NCBI GenBank assembly: GCA_934153675.1
Contig: CAKPFG010000011.1
Coordinates: 1-37,473 of the forward strand
Direction of reading: 5' to 3'
DNA from: an uncultured Bacilli bacterium
Lineage (GTDB): Bacteria > Bacillota_I > Bacilli_A > RF39 > UBA660
DNA length: 37,473 nt
The position numbers and the translations under genes are program-made. Shown here in pieces: positions 7,506-17,293 of the stretch (the first letter of the stretch is position 1; each line of letters begins with the position of its first letter). A model generated the notes under the pieces. It was not told where the DNA came from. It made no database searches and saw nothing but the letters and a program-made list of their open reading frames with translations.

Positions 7506-9292
7506 TGTTTTAAAATATCACTATAATCATCTAACTCATTTGCCTTTGTTGCAGTTAAATAAACGTTTTTATTAAGAGGCTCAAGACCTAATTTTAATGT
7601 ATATTTATCACTATTTATAAGTACTATTGGTAATGAAAAATAATCAGCAACCTCTAATTGGTTTGGTTTAATTTCATCAAAACATACTAAAAAATCTGGT
7701 TTAAAATCATTAATATTTTTTTCATTATAAAGAATTTCATTATAACCTATAGTATTATCCATAAGATTAGATATTGTATATATTCTTTGAAACTTATCAG
7801 TTCCATATTCTCTTTTAGAATAAGAATCAGTATTAGATAAATGCATAATATTATCAATACTTAATTTATTAAATCCAAAAATAATATCATTATAATTTCT
7901 ATTAAAATAATTAATATTTTTATCACCTATAATACTTAAAGATATAGTTTTAATATTAGAATTCCATATATCTTTTAAATGACATCTATCAAACGTAGTA
8001 TGAATACATAAATTAAATTTTTCACCATTTAAATAATATATATTTTTTTTATATTTTAATGATAATTCTTCGTTGTATATATTACTAGACAATTTAAGTA
8101 AACACTTATTTAATTTTTGATAAGAATCATTTTTAATACTACGATATTCTTTATAAAATAAATTCGCTAAATTCTTGTTTTTATATTTATTAAAAAAAGA
8201 TTTAATATCATCTATAGATAAAATATCAAAATTAATTATTTTTTTATATATATTATCATTTATTTTTATATTACAATTACTACTATTTTTGTAATTAAGC
8301 ATCTGTTTTAAATTAGCTAAAAAATTATAAGGAATATCTTTAAATAAACAGTCAATAACCATTTCATATATTTGTTTTCTAGTTTCTTTTATGAGTAACT
8401 TTTGTTTCTCTAAAAAAGAACAATTAATTAATTTTTTAGCTAATTTATAATTAAAATTGATATAAAAATCTTCAATTGAATAATTTTTATAATCCATAAA
8501 TTCAGGAAATATTAAATCAGTATTATTTATCTTATCACTAACATATTTTAATCTTTCACTTTCAATTATCAAAAAAAATTCATAATTACTATAAAGTAAA
8601 CTATTAACACATTCCCTATAACAATTTGTATTTAACTTTATATATTTATTTATTAATATATTATTATTAAATAAATATTTAGGGATAACAAAACCATCTT
8701 TTATCATAGTATTTATTATTTTTATATCTAACGACAAAAACATATCTAAAAATTTATCATAAGAAAGCAATTTTTTAATAACTTCTCCATCTAAATGATT
8801 TAAAATTTGATTATCTATAAAATCACATTCTAAAAGTTTAATAATATATTCTCCATTAAATATTTTTAATTGATTTTCCTTAGAAAAATATCCTAACATC
8901 TTAAAGCAATTAATGTTATGCAAAATTGAAAAATCTATTATTTTTCTTCCTATTTTATAATTCAAGTTAACTAAAAAAGGATGTAAATTACGATAAGAAA
9001 TAATATAAGATATAGCCATATCACAAGATAAAATATCATTAACACAAGCCTTATCTAGATTCATTATAGCATTCATTTTTTTAAGTGCAGTAGAACTTTC
9101 TAATATCTGTTTTAGATATAAACTATCTATAAAATTATATAATTCATCATCTTCCAACCCCCCTATTAACCAAACAAAGGGATAATGATTATTATCTTTT
9201 AAAAATATTTCTCTAACATTATCACTTTTTAACATTTTGATTCTTTCCTCTTTTGAAAGTCTCATCATTTGATTATATAAATTTGAACCCAT
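7499..9292 (-). CDS. Unknown large protein, 597 aa
   Basis: I do not recognise a named family. The first ~400 residues look like a helical solenoid of degenerate units (recurring patterns such as IIKLLECDFIDNQIL and VIKKLLSYDKFLDMFLSLD). The last ~175 residues (from about 423) form a separate, more globular alpha/beta region starting KFNLCIHTTFDRCH and including KPDFLVCFDEIKPNQ and LPIVLINSDKY. There is no signal peptide or membrane segment. The start is the ATG at 9292, six bases after GGGGGTG; an upstream TTG frame is not supported. It sits between prfA and prmC, which are adjacent in Bacillus subtilis, so it appears to be a lineage-specific insertion. Function is unknown. Confidence 0.75.
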   Translation of the reverse strand: MGSNLYNQMMRLSKEERIKMLKSDNVREIFLKDNNHYPFVWLIGGLEDDELYNFIDSLYLKQILESSTALKKMNAIMNLDKACVNDILSCDMAISYIISYRNLHPFLVNLNYKIGRKIIDFSILHNINCFKMLGYFSKENQLKIFNGEYIIKLLECDFIDNQILNHLDGEVIKKLLSYDKFLDMFLSLDIKIINTMIKDGFVIPKYLFNNNILINKYIKLNTNCYRECVNSLLYSNYEFFLIIESERLKYVSDKINNTDLIFPEFMDYKNYSIEDFYINFNYKLAKKLINCSFLEKQKLLIKETRKQIYEMVIDCLFKDIPYNFLANLKQMLNYKNSSNCNIKINDNIYKKIINFDILSIDDIKSFFNKYKNKNLANLFYKEYRSIKNDSYQKLNKCLLKLSSNIYNEELSLKYKKNIYYLNGEKFNLCIHTTFDRCHLKDIWNSNIKTISLSIIGDKNINYFNRNYNDIIFGFNKLSIDNIMHLSNTDSYSKREYGTDKFQRIYTISNLMDNTIGYNEILYNEKNINDFKPDFLVCFDEIKPNQLEVADYFSLPIVLINSDKYTLKLGLEPLNKNVYLTATKANELDDYSDILKQK

Positions 9293-9318
9293 TTTTTCAC
9301 CCCCATTTACAATCAATT

Positions 9319-9351
9319 TAAAAAATTAAAAGCCTATTCACCTTTTAATTT
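9319..9351 (-). terminator. Intrinsic terminator of prfA (contains its stop codon)
   Basis: On the minus strand AAATTAAAAG (9351-9342) pairs with CTTTTAATTT (9332-9323) and runs into a T tract. The prfA stop (9336-9334) lies in the loop. Confidence 0.7.
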
Positions 9352-10389
9352 TCTAGTTTGATCTTCTGTAATTAGTGCCTCTATTATTTCATCAAGAGCA
9401 CCTTCCATTACTCTATCAAGTTGCTTTAAAGTAAAACCAATACGATGATCTGTAACTCTATTTTGAGGATAATTATATGTTCTAATTTTCTCGCTACGAT
9501 CTCCAGTACCAATTTTGCTTCTACGTTCAGATCCCAATTTTTCTTCCTGTTCCTTCATTTTTAAATCATAAAGACGAGTTTGCATAATTTTAATAGCTTT
9601 TTCCTTATTTTTTATTTGAGACCTTTCTGTTTGAGAGTAAACTATTATTCCAGTTGGAATATGAGTAAGTCTAACAGCTGAATCAGTAGTATTAACTCCC
9701 TGACCACCACAACCAGAAGAACGGGTAATATCTACCCTAATTTCACTCATATCAAGTTTAAAATCAACCTCTTCTGCCTCAGGCATAACAAGAACAGTAG
9801 CAGTTGAAGTATGCACTCTTCCTTGTGTTTCAGTAGATGGAACTCTTTGAACTCTATGAGCACCACTTTCATACTTCAAAAAAGAATAAACTTTCTCACC
9901 TTTAATCATAAACTCTATTTGAGAAAAACCGCCAGAAGTACCAGGCTCTTCATTTAATACTTCAACCTTCCATCCTTTTTTTTCAGAATACTTTTGATAC
10001 ATTCTAAAAAGATCTCCTGCAAAAATATTAGCCTCATCACCACCAGCAGCGCCACGTATTTCAATGATAACATTTTTTAAATCATTTGGATCCTTGGGAA
10101 GTAACATAATTTCTATTTGACTAATTAATTTTTCCTTCTTATTTTCTAAATTTTTAATTTCTTCTTTTGCAAATTCTACAAGTTCTTTATCTTCAAGCAT
10201 TTCATTAGCAGAAACAATATCATTGGTTATTCTTTTATACTGTTGATAAGCATCATAAGGTTCTTTTAATAAAGCCTGCTCTTTTGATAATTCCATTGTC
10301 TTTTTTACATCACCAATAACCTCATCACTCATAAGCTCTTTAGTTATATGATTATATTTATTTTCAATTGTTTGTAATCTCTCTATCAA
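9334..10389 (-). CDS. prfA: Peptide chain release factor 1
   Basis: Recognises UAA/UAG and triggers peptide release. The codon-reading PxT motif is PST (184-186, in RVPSTE) where E. coli RF1 has PAT. The catalytic GGQ is at 228-230, followed by GVNTTDSAVRLTHIPTG. The length of 351 aa is normal and all domains are present. The start is a TTG (10389) with GGAAG six bases upstream. It has its own promoter and terminator, so it is monocistronic. PrmC, which modifies its GGQ glutamine, is encoded further along the same strand. Confidence 0.95.
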   Translation of the reverse strand: MIERLQTIENKYNHITKELMSDEVIGDVKKTMELSKEQALLKEPYDAYQQYKRITNDIVSANEMLEDKELVEFAKEEIKNLENKKEKLISQIEIMLLPKDPNDLKNVIIEIRGAAGGDEANIFAGDLFRMYQKYSEKKGWKVEVLNEEPGTSGGFSQIEFMIKGEKVYSFLKYESGAHRVQRVPSTETQGRVHTSTATVLVMPEAEEVDFKLDMSEIRVDITRSSGCGGQGVNTTDSAVRLTHIPTGIIVYSQTERSQIKNKEKAIKIMQTRLYDLKMKEQEEKLGSERRSKIGTGDRSEKIRTYNYPQNRVTDHRIGFTLKQLDRVMEGALDEIIEALITEDQTRKLKGE

Positions 10390-10416
10390 TTTAATCTTCC
10401 TTTCAAAACATATTTG

Positions 10417-10445
10417 ATTATACTATAAATATAATGTTTTTTCAA
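10417..10445 (-). promoter_or_regulatory. Promoter of prfA
   Basis: On the minus strand TTGAAA (10445-10440), a 17-base spacer and TATAAT (10422-10417) lie 28 bases before the prfA start. Confidence 0.85.
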
Positions 10446-10515
10446 GTTATATAATTACCATAAATAAAAGACAAAACAATTAATATTTATATATAAAACA
10501 ATTATTTTTTCTGAT

Positions 10516-10544
10516 TTGACATTTAAATAAATTAATGATAACAT
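10516..10544 (+). promoter_or_regulatory. Strong promoter of the HLLG/coiled-coil gene
   Basis: A perfect -35 TTGACA (10516-10521), 17 bases and TAACAT (10539-10544) with an extended TG are followed by the ribosome site AAGGGGGG before ATG 10569. Confidence 0.85.
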
Positions 10545-10568
10545 ATAACGAAAAAAAGGGGGGCTTTT

Positions 10569-11699
10569 ATGGCACTTAAAGATATGGATCAATTTAATTA
10601 CATAATAAATAGCATTAAAAATATAATTAATTATTATGAAAATAATAATGTTAACGATAATACGATTAGAATATTTTTATCAAGTGGAGTAAGTTTCAAA
10701 TATCGAGTACCAAAAGAGGCAGTTGCTCATTTGCTTGGTGTTAGAACAACAGATTTGATAGCAACCAGAATGTTTAATTCAACAAATTCGTATGAAGTTT
10801 TAAAAGAATTATGTAAAAAACAAATACAAATTAGTGGAATGATTAAAGATAATAGAATGTCTTTAAATCAAATTTTTAATAAACATATTATTAAAAAAAT
10901 TGAAAATTTTAAAAATAATACAACAATTAATATTTCTGATACAACGTTTGTATTAAGTTATGATAGAAATAAAATTATTAATCAAGGAGAATTAGCACGT
11001 AATTGTGATTTTATTATTTTTCAAACTAAAGATGATGGTACAATATTAGAATTAGATTTAGTAAAAAAGAATAATTATGTTATCCCTGTTTCTAATCGTA
11101 TATTTAGTGACGAATATGAATCTTTTGATTCCTTAAAAAATTTATTATTAAATCAGGATATTTCCATAATGAGCAGTATTATTTTAAAAAATGGATATTT
11201 TGATGATAAAAAATTTTATTTAAATGAATCAGAAAAATTGCTTAAACTTGAAATTTTAAAAACATATAAAGAAAAATATGATTGTAACATTGATGTTGTT
11301 GCTGATTGTAAATATTATTACATAAAAAATAAAACAAGCAAAAATCAAAACATCGATAATTTGATTTTTTACGATAAAATAATTGATAAAATTCAAAAGC
11401 ACAAAATAATTAATAAAAATAAATTTGATAATTTAACAGAACAGAATCTTAAATTAATTGATGCAATTAATGATATTATAATTCAAACTGATACTGATGC
11501 TGAAAAAAGTTATTCTAGGTTACAACAACAAATTGAAAATTTAAAAATAGTTAAAGAAAATTTACAACAAGAAAATAATAAATTAAAAGAACAATTAAAC
11601 CAAAAAGAAACAGAATTAGAGGATAAAAATAAAGAATTGAATAAATCATTAATTTTGGCAAAAAACATAAAAAAGGCTTTAAATGAGTATAACTCGTAA
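10569..11699 (+). CDS. HLLG-motif protein with C-terminal coiled coil (possibly PBECR4-like)
   Basis: 376 aa. The N-terminal part contains IFLSSGVSFKYRVPKEAVAHLLG followed by a helical stretch; a short sugar- or RNA-like nuclease domain with a 'K..x..HLLG' signature is known as PBECR4 in phage and mobile-element proteins, and the resemblance is by eye only. The middle is an alpha/beta region of unknown kind. The last ~65 residues (from about 308) are a clear coiled coil with Leu/Ile heptads. There is no membrane segment. A strong separate promoter and a terminator that embeds the stop make it an autonomous plus-strand cassette between prfA and rpoE. The biochemical role cannot be assigned. 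Confidence 0.7.
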   Translation: MALKDMDQFNYIINSIKNIINYYENNNVNDNTIRIFLSSGVSFKYRVPKEAVAHLLGVRTTDLIATRMFNSTNSYEVLKELCKKQIQISGMIKDNRMSLNQIFNKHIIKKIENFKNNTTINISDTTFVLSYDRNKIINQGELARNCDFIIFQTKDDGTILELDLVKKNNYVIPVSNRIFSDEYESFDSLKNLLLNQDISIMSSIILKNGYFDDKKFYLNESEKLLKLEILKTYKEKYDCNIDVVADCKYYYIKNKTSKNQNIDNLIFYDKIIDKIQKHKIINKNKFDNLTEQNLKLIDAINDIIIQTDTDAEKSYSRLQQQIENLKIVKENLQQENNKLKEQLNQKETELEDKNKELNKSLILAKNIKKALNEYNS

Positions 11700-11709
11700 A
11701 GCCTTTTTT
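11669..11709. terminator. Bidirectional terminator between the coiled-coil gene and rpoE
   Basis: A perfect 13-bp stem, AAAAAAGGCTTTA (11669-11681) with TAAAGCCTTTTTT (11697-11709), plus an inner GAGT/ACTC pair. The stop codon of the plus-strand gene (11697-11699) is in the stem, and the stop of rpoE begins two bases beyond it on the other strand. Confidence 0.85.
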
Positions 11710-11710
11710 A

Positions 11711-12136
11711 TTAATCTAAATCTTCTTCATCAAGTATAGTTAAATCTTCTAATGAATCATCATCTACATCATCAATTTTATCTATTTCATCACTGTCTTC
11801 TACTTGTTCATTTTCATCATTTTCTAAAGCATCAGTTTCATCAAACACATCAGTATCTTCATCTTCATCATCATATAAAACAATATCTATTTTATGATTA
11901 TCTCTTAAATCCCAACAAGCATTATCTAATAAAACAAATCTTTTATCTGTCATTAATGATGTATAAAAATCTCCTATTTGATTTGTATATTCTAGATCTG
12001 TTAATTCTAAAAAATCACATATCCTTTTAAAAATAGTGGGAGTATTTAAACTATTTTTACTTTCCTTTAAAATCATTTCGGCCAAATCAGTATATGATAA
12101 TGTTTCTAATTCCTCTTTAGTCATTTTATTTAGCAT
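11711..12136 (-). CDS. rpoE: DNA-directed RNA polymerase delta subunit
   Basis: Delta is a Firmicute-specific RNA polymerase subunit that speeds recycling and lowers stability of open complexes. The N-terminal HARE-HTH domain (about residues 5-85, ending in the basic/aromatic NACWDLRDNHKI region) is followed by a very acidic Asp/Glu tail of about 50 residues. At 141 aa it is somewhat shorter than in B. subtilis (173), mainly in the tail. AGGAGG precedes the ATG. It follows argS by 16 bases, as in the DUF1934-argS-rpoE order of Bacilli. Confidence 0.93.
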   Translation of the reverse strand: MLNKMTKEELETLSYTDLAEMILKESKNSLNTPTIFKRICDFLELTDLEYTNQIGDFYTSLMTDKRFVLLDNACWDLRDNHKIDIVLYDDEDEDTDVFDETDALENDENEQVEDSDEIDKIDDVDDDSLEDLTILDEEDLD

Positions 12137-12152
12137 AATATCCTCCTATTTA

Positions 12153-13841
12153 CTACATCTTAGTAGGTATATCAATACCTAATAAATTAATCATTTCTTT
12201 TATTACTTTATTTGATAAAGATAAAACACATAGCCAATCATTCAATTTATCCTCATCTACAATATCAGCAATATGGTTATTTTGATAAAATGTATTTACC
12301 AAAACACAAAGTTCATAAATATAATCAACTAAATAATTAGGTTTTCTATTTATAAAAGCAGAATTTAATGCAGAATCTAAATCCAACAATTTAATTCTTA
12401 AATCTCGATCATAATTATTATATATATTATTTTTAAAATTATGAAAAGAATATTTATAATTTTTTAATATTTTATCAATCCTTAAATAAGTATAAAGAAC
12501 ATAAGGACCTGTTTTACCATTTGTTTCACTAAATTTATTAATATCAAATATATAATCTTTCTCGCGACTATTTTGTAAATCTGCAAATTTTAATATTGAA
12601 TTTACAATTATATCTAAATCATTTTCACTCATCAAATGATTACTTTCTTTTTTAGAAACAAATATTTTTTTTGTCTCACTAAACAATTCAGATAATTTAG
12701 GAGTATTACCATTTCTTGTTTTATACGGCTTATTATCCTTACCATTAACAGTCCCATAACCAAGGTGCTCCAAGTAACAGCCAATGCCTAATTTTTTTGC
12801 TGCCCTAAACACTTGAGTAAAATGCAAACTTTGACGATTATCAACTACATATAAAATATAATTAGGATGATAATTTTTTACCCTTGAATAAATGGTAGCT
12901 AAATCTGTAGTTGAATAAAGATAAGCTCCATTAGATTTCTGAAAAATCATTGGTGGAATTTCCTTTACATCCGATTCTAAAGAAACATCAATTACCTTTG
13001 CCCCTAACGAATCTTCTAAAAGTCCTTTTTCTTTTAATTTTTTTTCTAAAATACTAATATCTTTATAAGAATCACTTTCTCCAAGCCATAAATCAAATGA
13101 AACACCTAAATAGTCATAAATTTTCTTAATATCTTTTACTGACACTTCAACTATTTTTTTAAAATACTTTTGATATAATAAATTACCCTCTTGTAATTTC
13201 TTTGTTATCAAAGCACATTTTTCTTTCAATTGAGAATCGGATTTGCACTTTTGATTCATCATAGGATATGTCTTATCAAGATAATTAATATCTATTTGTG
13301 ATATGTCAATATTTTCATTTATAGCTGCATAAATTACCTCTCCTATTTGAAGTCCATAATCACCCAAATGTACATCACTAATTGTTTTATATCCATAATA
13401 ATTAATAATTCTTTTAATTGCCTCACCTACTATAGCCGTACGCATATGACCAACGTGCAATGGTTTTGCTACATTAGGTCCCCCATAATCTATAAAATAT
13501 AAATCATCACTATTAGGTTTAGAAATACCAAATTTTTCACAAGTAATCATTAAAGATAATCTTTCATTAATTAATTTAGGACTAATTGTAATATTAATAA
13601 AACCAGGTTTTTGTAATGTAACAGAAGTAAAATATGATGAAAATAAACGATAATTGTTAATTAAATCAACTATTTTATTTCCAATAACCATAGGATTTTC
13701 CTTATACTTTTTAGCTAATTTAAAACAATCATCAATTTGATAATCAGAAATATCTGGTCTATTAGATTTAATTACAGTAATGTTATAACCTAAATCCTTA
13801 ATAATTTCATTTATTTTTTCACTAAGAAATTGATAAATCAT
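12153..13841 (-). CDS. argS: Arginine--tRNA ligase
   Basis: Class I synthetase that charges tRNA-Arg. It has the N-terminal Add-1 domain (about 1-90), the HIGH box as HVGH (129-132, in GPNVAKPLHVGHMR), a KMSKS-region replaced by the ArgRS form PYKTRNGNTPKLSELF, and a C-terminal DALR helical domain starting near GPYVLYTYLRI. 562 aa is complete. The ATG overlaps the stop of the DUF1934 gene (ATGA) with AGGAGG upstream, so the two are coupled. Confidence 0.96.
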   Translation of the reverse strand: MIYQFLSEKINEIIKDLGYNITVIKSNRPDISDYQIDDCFKLAKKYKENPMVIGNKIVDLINNYRLFSSYFTSVTLQKPGFINITISPKLINERLSLMITCEKFGISKPNSDDLYFIDYGGPNVAKPLHVGHMRTAIVGEAIKRIINYYGYKTISDVHLGDYGLQIGEVIYAAINENIDISQIDINYLDKTYPMMNQKCKSDSQLKEKCALITKKLQEGNLLYQKYFKKIVEVSVKDIKKIYDYLGVSFDLWLGESDSYKDISILEKKLKEKGLLEDSLGAKVIDVSLESDVKEIPPMIFQKSNGAYLYSTTDLATIYSRVKNYHPNYILYVVDNRQSLHFTQVFRAAKKLGIGCYLEHLGYGTVNGKDNKPYKTRNGNTPKLSELFSETKKIFVSKKESNHLMSENDLDIIVNSILKFADLQNSREKDYIFDINKFSETNGKTGPYVLYTYLRIDKILKNYKYSFHNFKNNIYNNYDRDLRIKLLDLDSALNSAFINRKPNYLVDYIYELCVLVNTFYQNNHIADIVDEDKLNDWLCVLSLSNKVIKEMINLLGIDIPTKM

Positions 13842-14182
13842 ACTTCCTCCAATCTATATTTAAAACTATTTCCCTCTAATATATACTCTATTTCTACTTT
13901 CTTTTTTAAAACATTTAATTTAGTAGTTTTAGTATTTAAAAAAAATTCTTTTTTACCACCAAATATTGTATAGCTAGATAAAGTTGTATCATTTTTATTA
14001 AAAATTAATTTAATGTCATAATCAGAACAAGTTCTATTCATGCAAATATTATCACTATTTATTGTAAGCACAACATTTATATTATTTTCCTTATATTTAT
14101 ATACATTATCCTTTTTTATTCCAATAACGTTTAAATCTAAATTTTCATTTCCATCTAATTTTATATGTAAATTTAACTTCAT
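13838..14182 (-). CDS. DUF1934 (YwiB-like) beta-barrel protein
   Basis: 114-aa soluble protein of the calycin-like DUF1934 family (B. subtilis YwiB), identified from beta-strand pattern, size and the conserved position immediately before argS and rpoE. The function of the family is not established. The ATG at 14182 is preceded by GGGAG; a frame reaching 14197 would use TTG without a ribosome site. It is the first gene of the DUF1934-argS-rpoE operon, with an extended -10 (TGT-TATAAT) upstream. Confidence 0.85.
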   Translation of the reverse strand: MKLNLHIKLDGNENLDLNVIGIKKDNVYKYKENNINVVLTINSDNICMNRTCSDYDIKLIFNKNDTTLSSYTIFGGKKEFFLNTKTTKLNVLKKKVEIEYILEGNSFKYRLEEV

Positions 14183-14199
14183 AAAATCAACTCCCAAAC

Positions 14200-14205
14200 A
14201 TTATA
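14200..14205 (-). promoter_or_regulatory. -10 element of the DUF1934-argS-rpoE operon
   Basis: TGT-TATAAT on the minus strand, an extended -10. The -35 region (CTGCAA at 17 bases) is weak, so the extended -10 probably carries recognition. Confidence 0.55.
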
Positions 14206-14278
14206 ACACACTTTTTTTAAAATTGCAGTAATATTTTTGTTTTTTTTTCTAATACTAATTTTAGGATTAGGTGAGATA

Positions 14279-16219
14279 ATGAAAATATTAAAAAAATTAT
14301 CAATTATTTTATTAATTTTAATAATTTTGAGCTTTATTACACTATTTATAATATACATATATGTAAAAAAAAATCCTATTGATATAAAAATAAATAACAG
14401 TTATTATATATATGATAATAATAATAAACTTATAAATAGTATGTCTGATGAATGGATCACTCTTAATGAAATAAATAAAAATTTAATTAATGCAACTATA
14501 GCTATTGAAGATAAAAACTTTTATAAACATCACGGATTTGATTATTTTAGAATTATTAAATCTTTATATGTAAATATTATTAATAAAAATAAATTACAAG
14601 GAGCCTCCACTATAACACAGCAATATGCTAAAAATTTATTTTTAGATTTTAATAAAACCTGGAAAAGAAAAATAAAGGAAGCATGGTTTACATTCAAATT
14701 AGAAACAAATTATTCAAAAAAGGAAATTTTAGAGGGATATTTGAATACTATAAATTACGGTAATGTTTATGGAATTGAAAATGCAAGTCATTACTATTTT
14801 AACAAAAGTTCTAAAAATTTAACGCTAGCCGAAGCATCAATGCTTGCTGGAATTCCTAATTCACCTAACAATTATTCACCACTTATTAATGAAAAAAAAG
14901 CAAAAAAAAGACAAAAAATGGTTTTAGAAGCAATGTTTAAAAATAAATATATAACAAAAGAGGAAATGAATCAAGCTATAAATACAAAATTAAACTATTA
15001 TGGTCATTTAGAAATTAGTAATTCTAATACAATTATGTATTATCAAAATGCAGTAATGGAAGAACTTAAAACTATTAAAGAAATACCTAAAACAATATTG
15101 GAAACAGGGGGACTTAAAATTTATACTTATCTAGATACAGAAGCCCAAAATAATTTAGAAAAATATATAAATATTTATATTAAAGATAATATCGAAGTAG
15201 CATCTATTATGATGATACCAAGTAATGGTGGAATTATTGCCTTAATTGGTGGTAAAAATTACAAAAACAGTCAATTTAATCGAGCTACAAAAGCAAAAAG
15301 GCAAGTAGGATCTACTATTAAACCTTTTCTATATTATTCAGCTTTAGAAAACGGTTTTACTGCATCTACCACTTTTACAAGTGAAAAAACAACTTTTTTA
15401 TTTGATAATAATAAAACATATTCTCCTAAAAATTATAATGATAAATATGGTAATAAAGAAATATCTATGGCTGCTGCATTAGCTTATTCTGATAATATAT
15501 ATGCTGTTAAAACCCACCTTTTTCTTGGAGAAGAAACACTAGTTGATACCTTAAAACGAGTGGGAATAAAGTCCAAATTAAAAGCTAACCCTTCTTTAGC
15601 ACTTGGCAGTAGTGAAATTTCTCTACTAGAGATGACAAACGCCTACGCAACGCTTGCCAATACAGGATACAAAACAAATGGGCACTTTATTAAAAAAGTA
15701 GAAGATATGGATGGAAACACATTATATGAATATAACAATAAAAAAAATAAAATATTAAACTCTAGCATAACTTATATATTAAGCGAATTATTAACAAGCA
15801 CATATAACTATTCATTCATTGATTATAACTATCCAACATGCTATGATATCACAGAAAAATTAAGTAATAAATATGCCATAAAAACTGGTACTACTGATAC
15901 TGACCATCTAATATTTGGCTACAATAAAAATATTGTTCTAAGTTTATGGAGTGGATATGATAATTCTCAAAAAAGTGAAGTTTCCTCCGGCAAACCATTA
16001 AAATTTATTTTTGCTGACACAATAGAAGAATACTTCAAAAATAAAAAAGCACAATGGTATAAAAAACCAGATAATGTAGTTGGAACTGTAGTTAATCCAA
16101 TAAATGGAAAAAGTGCTAATGACGAAAAAAATGCAACTATGTTTTATTATATAAAAGGAACAGAACCTAACTATGAAAAAAGTTTAGATTCATTAATTCC
16201 AACAATAAAAAATCAATAA
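14279..16219 (+). CDS. Class A penicillin-binding protein (PBP1a-type)
   Basis: Bifunctional peptidoglycan synthase. It has one N-terminal membrane helix (about 5-28); a GT51 glycosyltransferase domain with catalytic Glu77 in AIEDKNFYKHHG and the GASTITQQYAKNLFL and RKIKEAW motifs; and a transpeptidase domain with Ser345 in STIK, SDN (404-406) and KTG (535-537). The start is ATG 14279 after AGGTGAG (646 aa); an upstream frame from 14237 is not supported. It is monocistronic and divergent from DUF1934-argS. Its presence shows that the organism builds a cell wall, unlike true mollicutes. No C-terminal PASTA or FN3 extension is present. Confidence 0.95.
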   Translation: MKILKKLSIILLILIILSFITLFIIYIYVKKNPIDIKINNSYYIYDNNNKLINSMSDEWITLNEINKNLINATIAIEDKNFYKHHGFDYFRIIKSLYVNIINKNKLQGASTITQQYAKNLFLDFNKTWKRKIKEAWFTFKLETNYSKKEILEGYLNTINYGNVYGIENASHYYFNKSSKNLTLAEASMLAGIPNSPNNYSPLINEKKAKKRQKMVLEAMFKNKYITKEEMNQAINTKLNYYGHLEISNSNTIMYYQNAVMEELKTIKEIPKTILETGGLKIYTYLDTEAQNNLEKYINIYIKDNIEVASIMMIPSNGGIIALIGGKNYKNSQFNRATKAKRQVGSTIKPFLYYSALENGFTASTTFTSEKTTFLFDNNKTYSPKNYNDKYGNKEISMAAALAYSDNIYAVKTHLFLGEETLVDTLKRVGIKSKLKANPSLALGSSEISLLEMTNAYATLANTGYKTNGHFIKKVEDMDGNTLYEYNNKKNKILNSSITYILSELLTSTYNYSFIDYNYPTCYDITEKLSNKYAIKTGTTDTDHLIFGYNKNIVLSLWSGYDNSQKSEVSSGKPLKFIFADTIEEYFKNKKAQWYKKPDNVVGTVVNPINGKSANDEKNATMFYYIKGTEPNYEKSLDSLIPTIKNQ

Positions 16220-16320
16220 AAAAATTTATTAGATAAAAATTAGTAATATTCAAAGCATAAGAAAACCACCAGATTTTTTCTGGCTAATTTTTCTACTGGA
16301 GAGCTAATTTTGAGTAAACA

Positions 16321-16355
16321 TACAAAAAATAAGGGCTAATTCCTTATTTTTTGTA
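16321..16355. terminator. Long bidirectional hairpin after the PBP gene
   Basis: A perfect 14-bp stem, TACAAAAAATAAGG (16321-16334) with CCTTATTTTTTGTA (16342-16355), around a 7-base loop. It sits about 100 bases past the PBP stop and inside the ISL3 remnant end, so it could terminate both the PBP gene and the transposase. Confidence 0.7.
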
Positions 16356-16409
16356 CTTATAATTTTTTAACTTTTTTTGTGACTGATAACTATTATTTTT
16401 TCATTTTTG

Positions 16410-17293
16410 TTAATTTCTATCTTTTTTAGAAATTCCACTTATTTTACCATTTAAAATATACATTGTTCTTAACCTAAAGAACTTAAAGTTTCTATATCCA
16501 AATTCTTTTTGTAATCTTATTCTAATCTTATCTAGTGCATCCATTATATATCTGGTATAGTAAAATCGGTCAACCACATATTTTGCTTTAAGGAACATTA
16601 TTTGTGATACGGGTTCGTACATATCACTTATAGCGAACTCTACTGAGTGCCTATTTACAATGCATAAAATATTTTATTAGGTACTCTTTTTTCAAATGGT
16701 GATATATCTAATGCTTTTCTATGTATTTCGTTTATTATAAATGCATATTCCCCTTCATTTATATCTACTTTAAATTCATCAAATGATATTACTTTTGGTA
16801 AGTTTCTAATATATTCTGGATATTCACTCATTACAGTTAATAATATATTTCTGACTGTATAACTCGAAATATTATTTATTTTAGCTATATATTTAATACT
16901 TAAATTATAATTGAGTAAATCATTTAATACTTTTTGTTCCAATTTATTTGATATAGTTTTTCCTTTTTGATTTAAATCTATTTGTTCAGTACATTTTTTA
17001 TTACATTTATGACATATAAATCTCTTTTTTATTATATTAACTTTGGTATCCTGCTTTATTACTTCTAAATATTTAACTTCTATTGGTTTCAATTTATCAT
17101 GAATACTATTTGTATATTCTTTGCATACTGGACATTTATCCTTTTTATTTTTACTTTCCACATAAATTACTTTTATCATTTTTTTATTTTCACTTCTTTC
17201 TTCAATCTTCATTATTTTGTAATTTTCAATTCTTAATAATTTCTCTAAATCTTGCATTTTTTTTACCTTCCATCTTAGCGTTTTATTATACAT
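16410..17293 (-). pseudogene. ISL3-family transposase, frameshifted and truncated
   Basis: The N-terminal half (16655-17293, 212 aa) carries the ISL3 zinc-binding CPVC and CHKC pairs, an HTH (YIAKINNISSYTVRNIL) and the first DDE segment ISFDEFKVD. The reading frame then breaks between about 16680 and 16640. It resumes in the other frame as SVEFAISDMYEPVSQ, the second catalytic Asp segment, down to 16410. The C-terminal part, with the last catalytic Glu, is missing. It is not functional. Confidence 0.9.

Noticed and set aside
11752..12030. Plus-strand ORF rich in His and Leu
   Set aside because: It is the antisense shadow of the acidic Asp/Glu tail of rpoE; no ribosome site.
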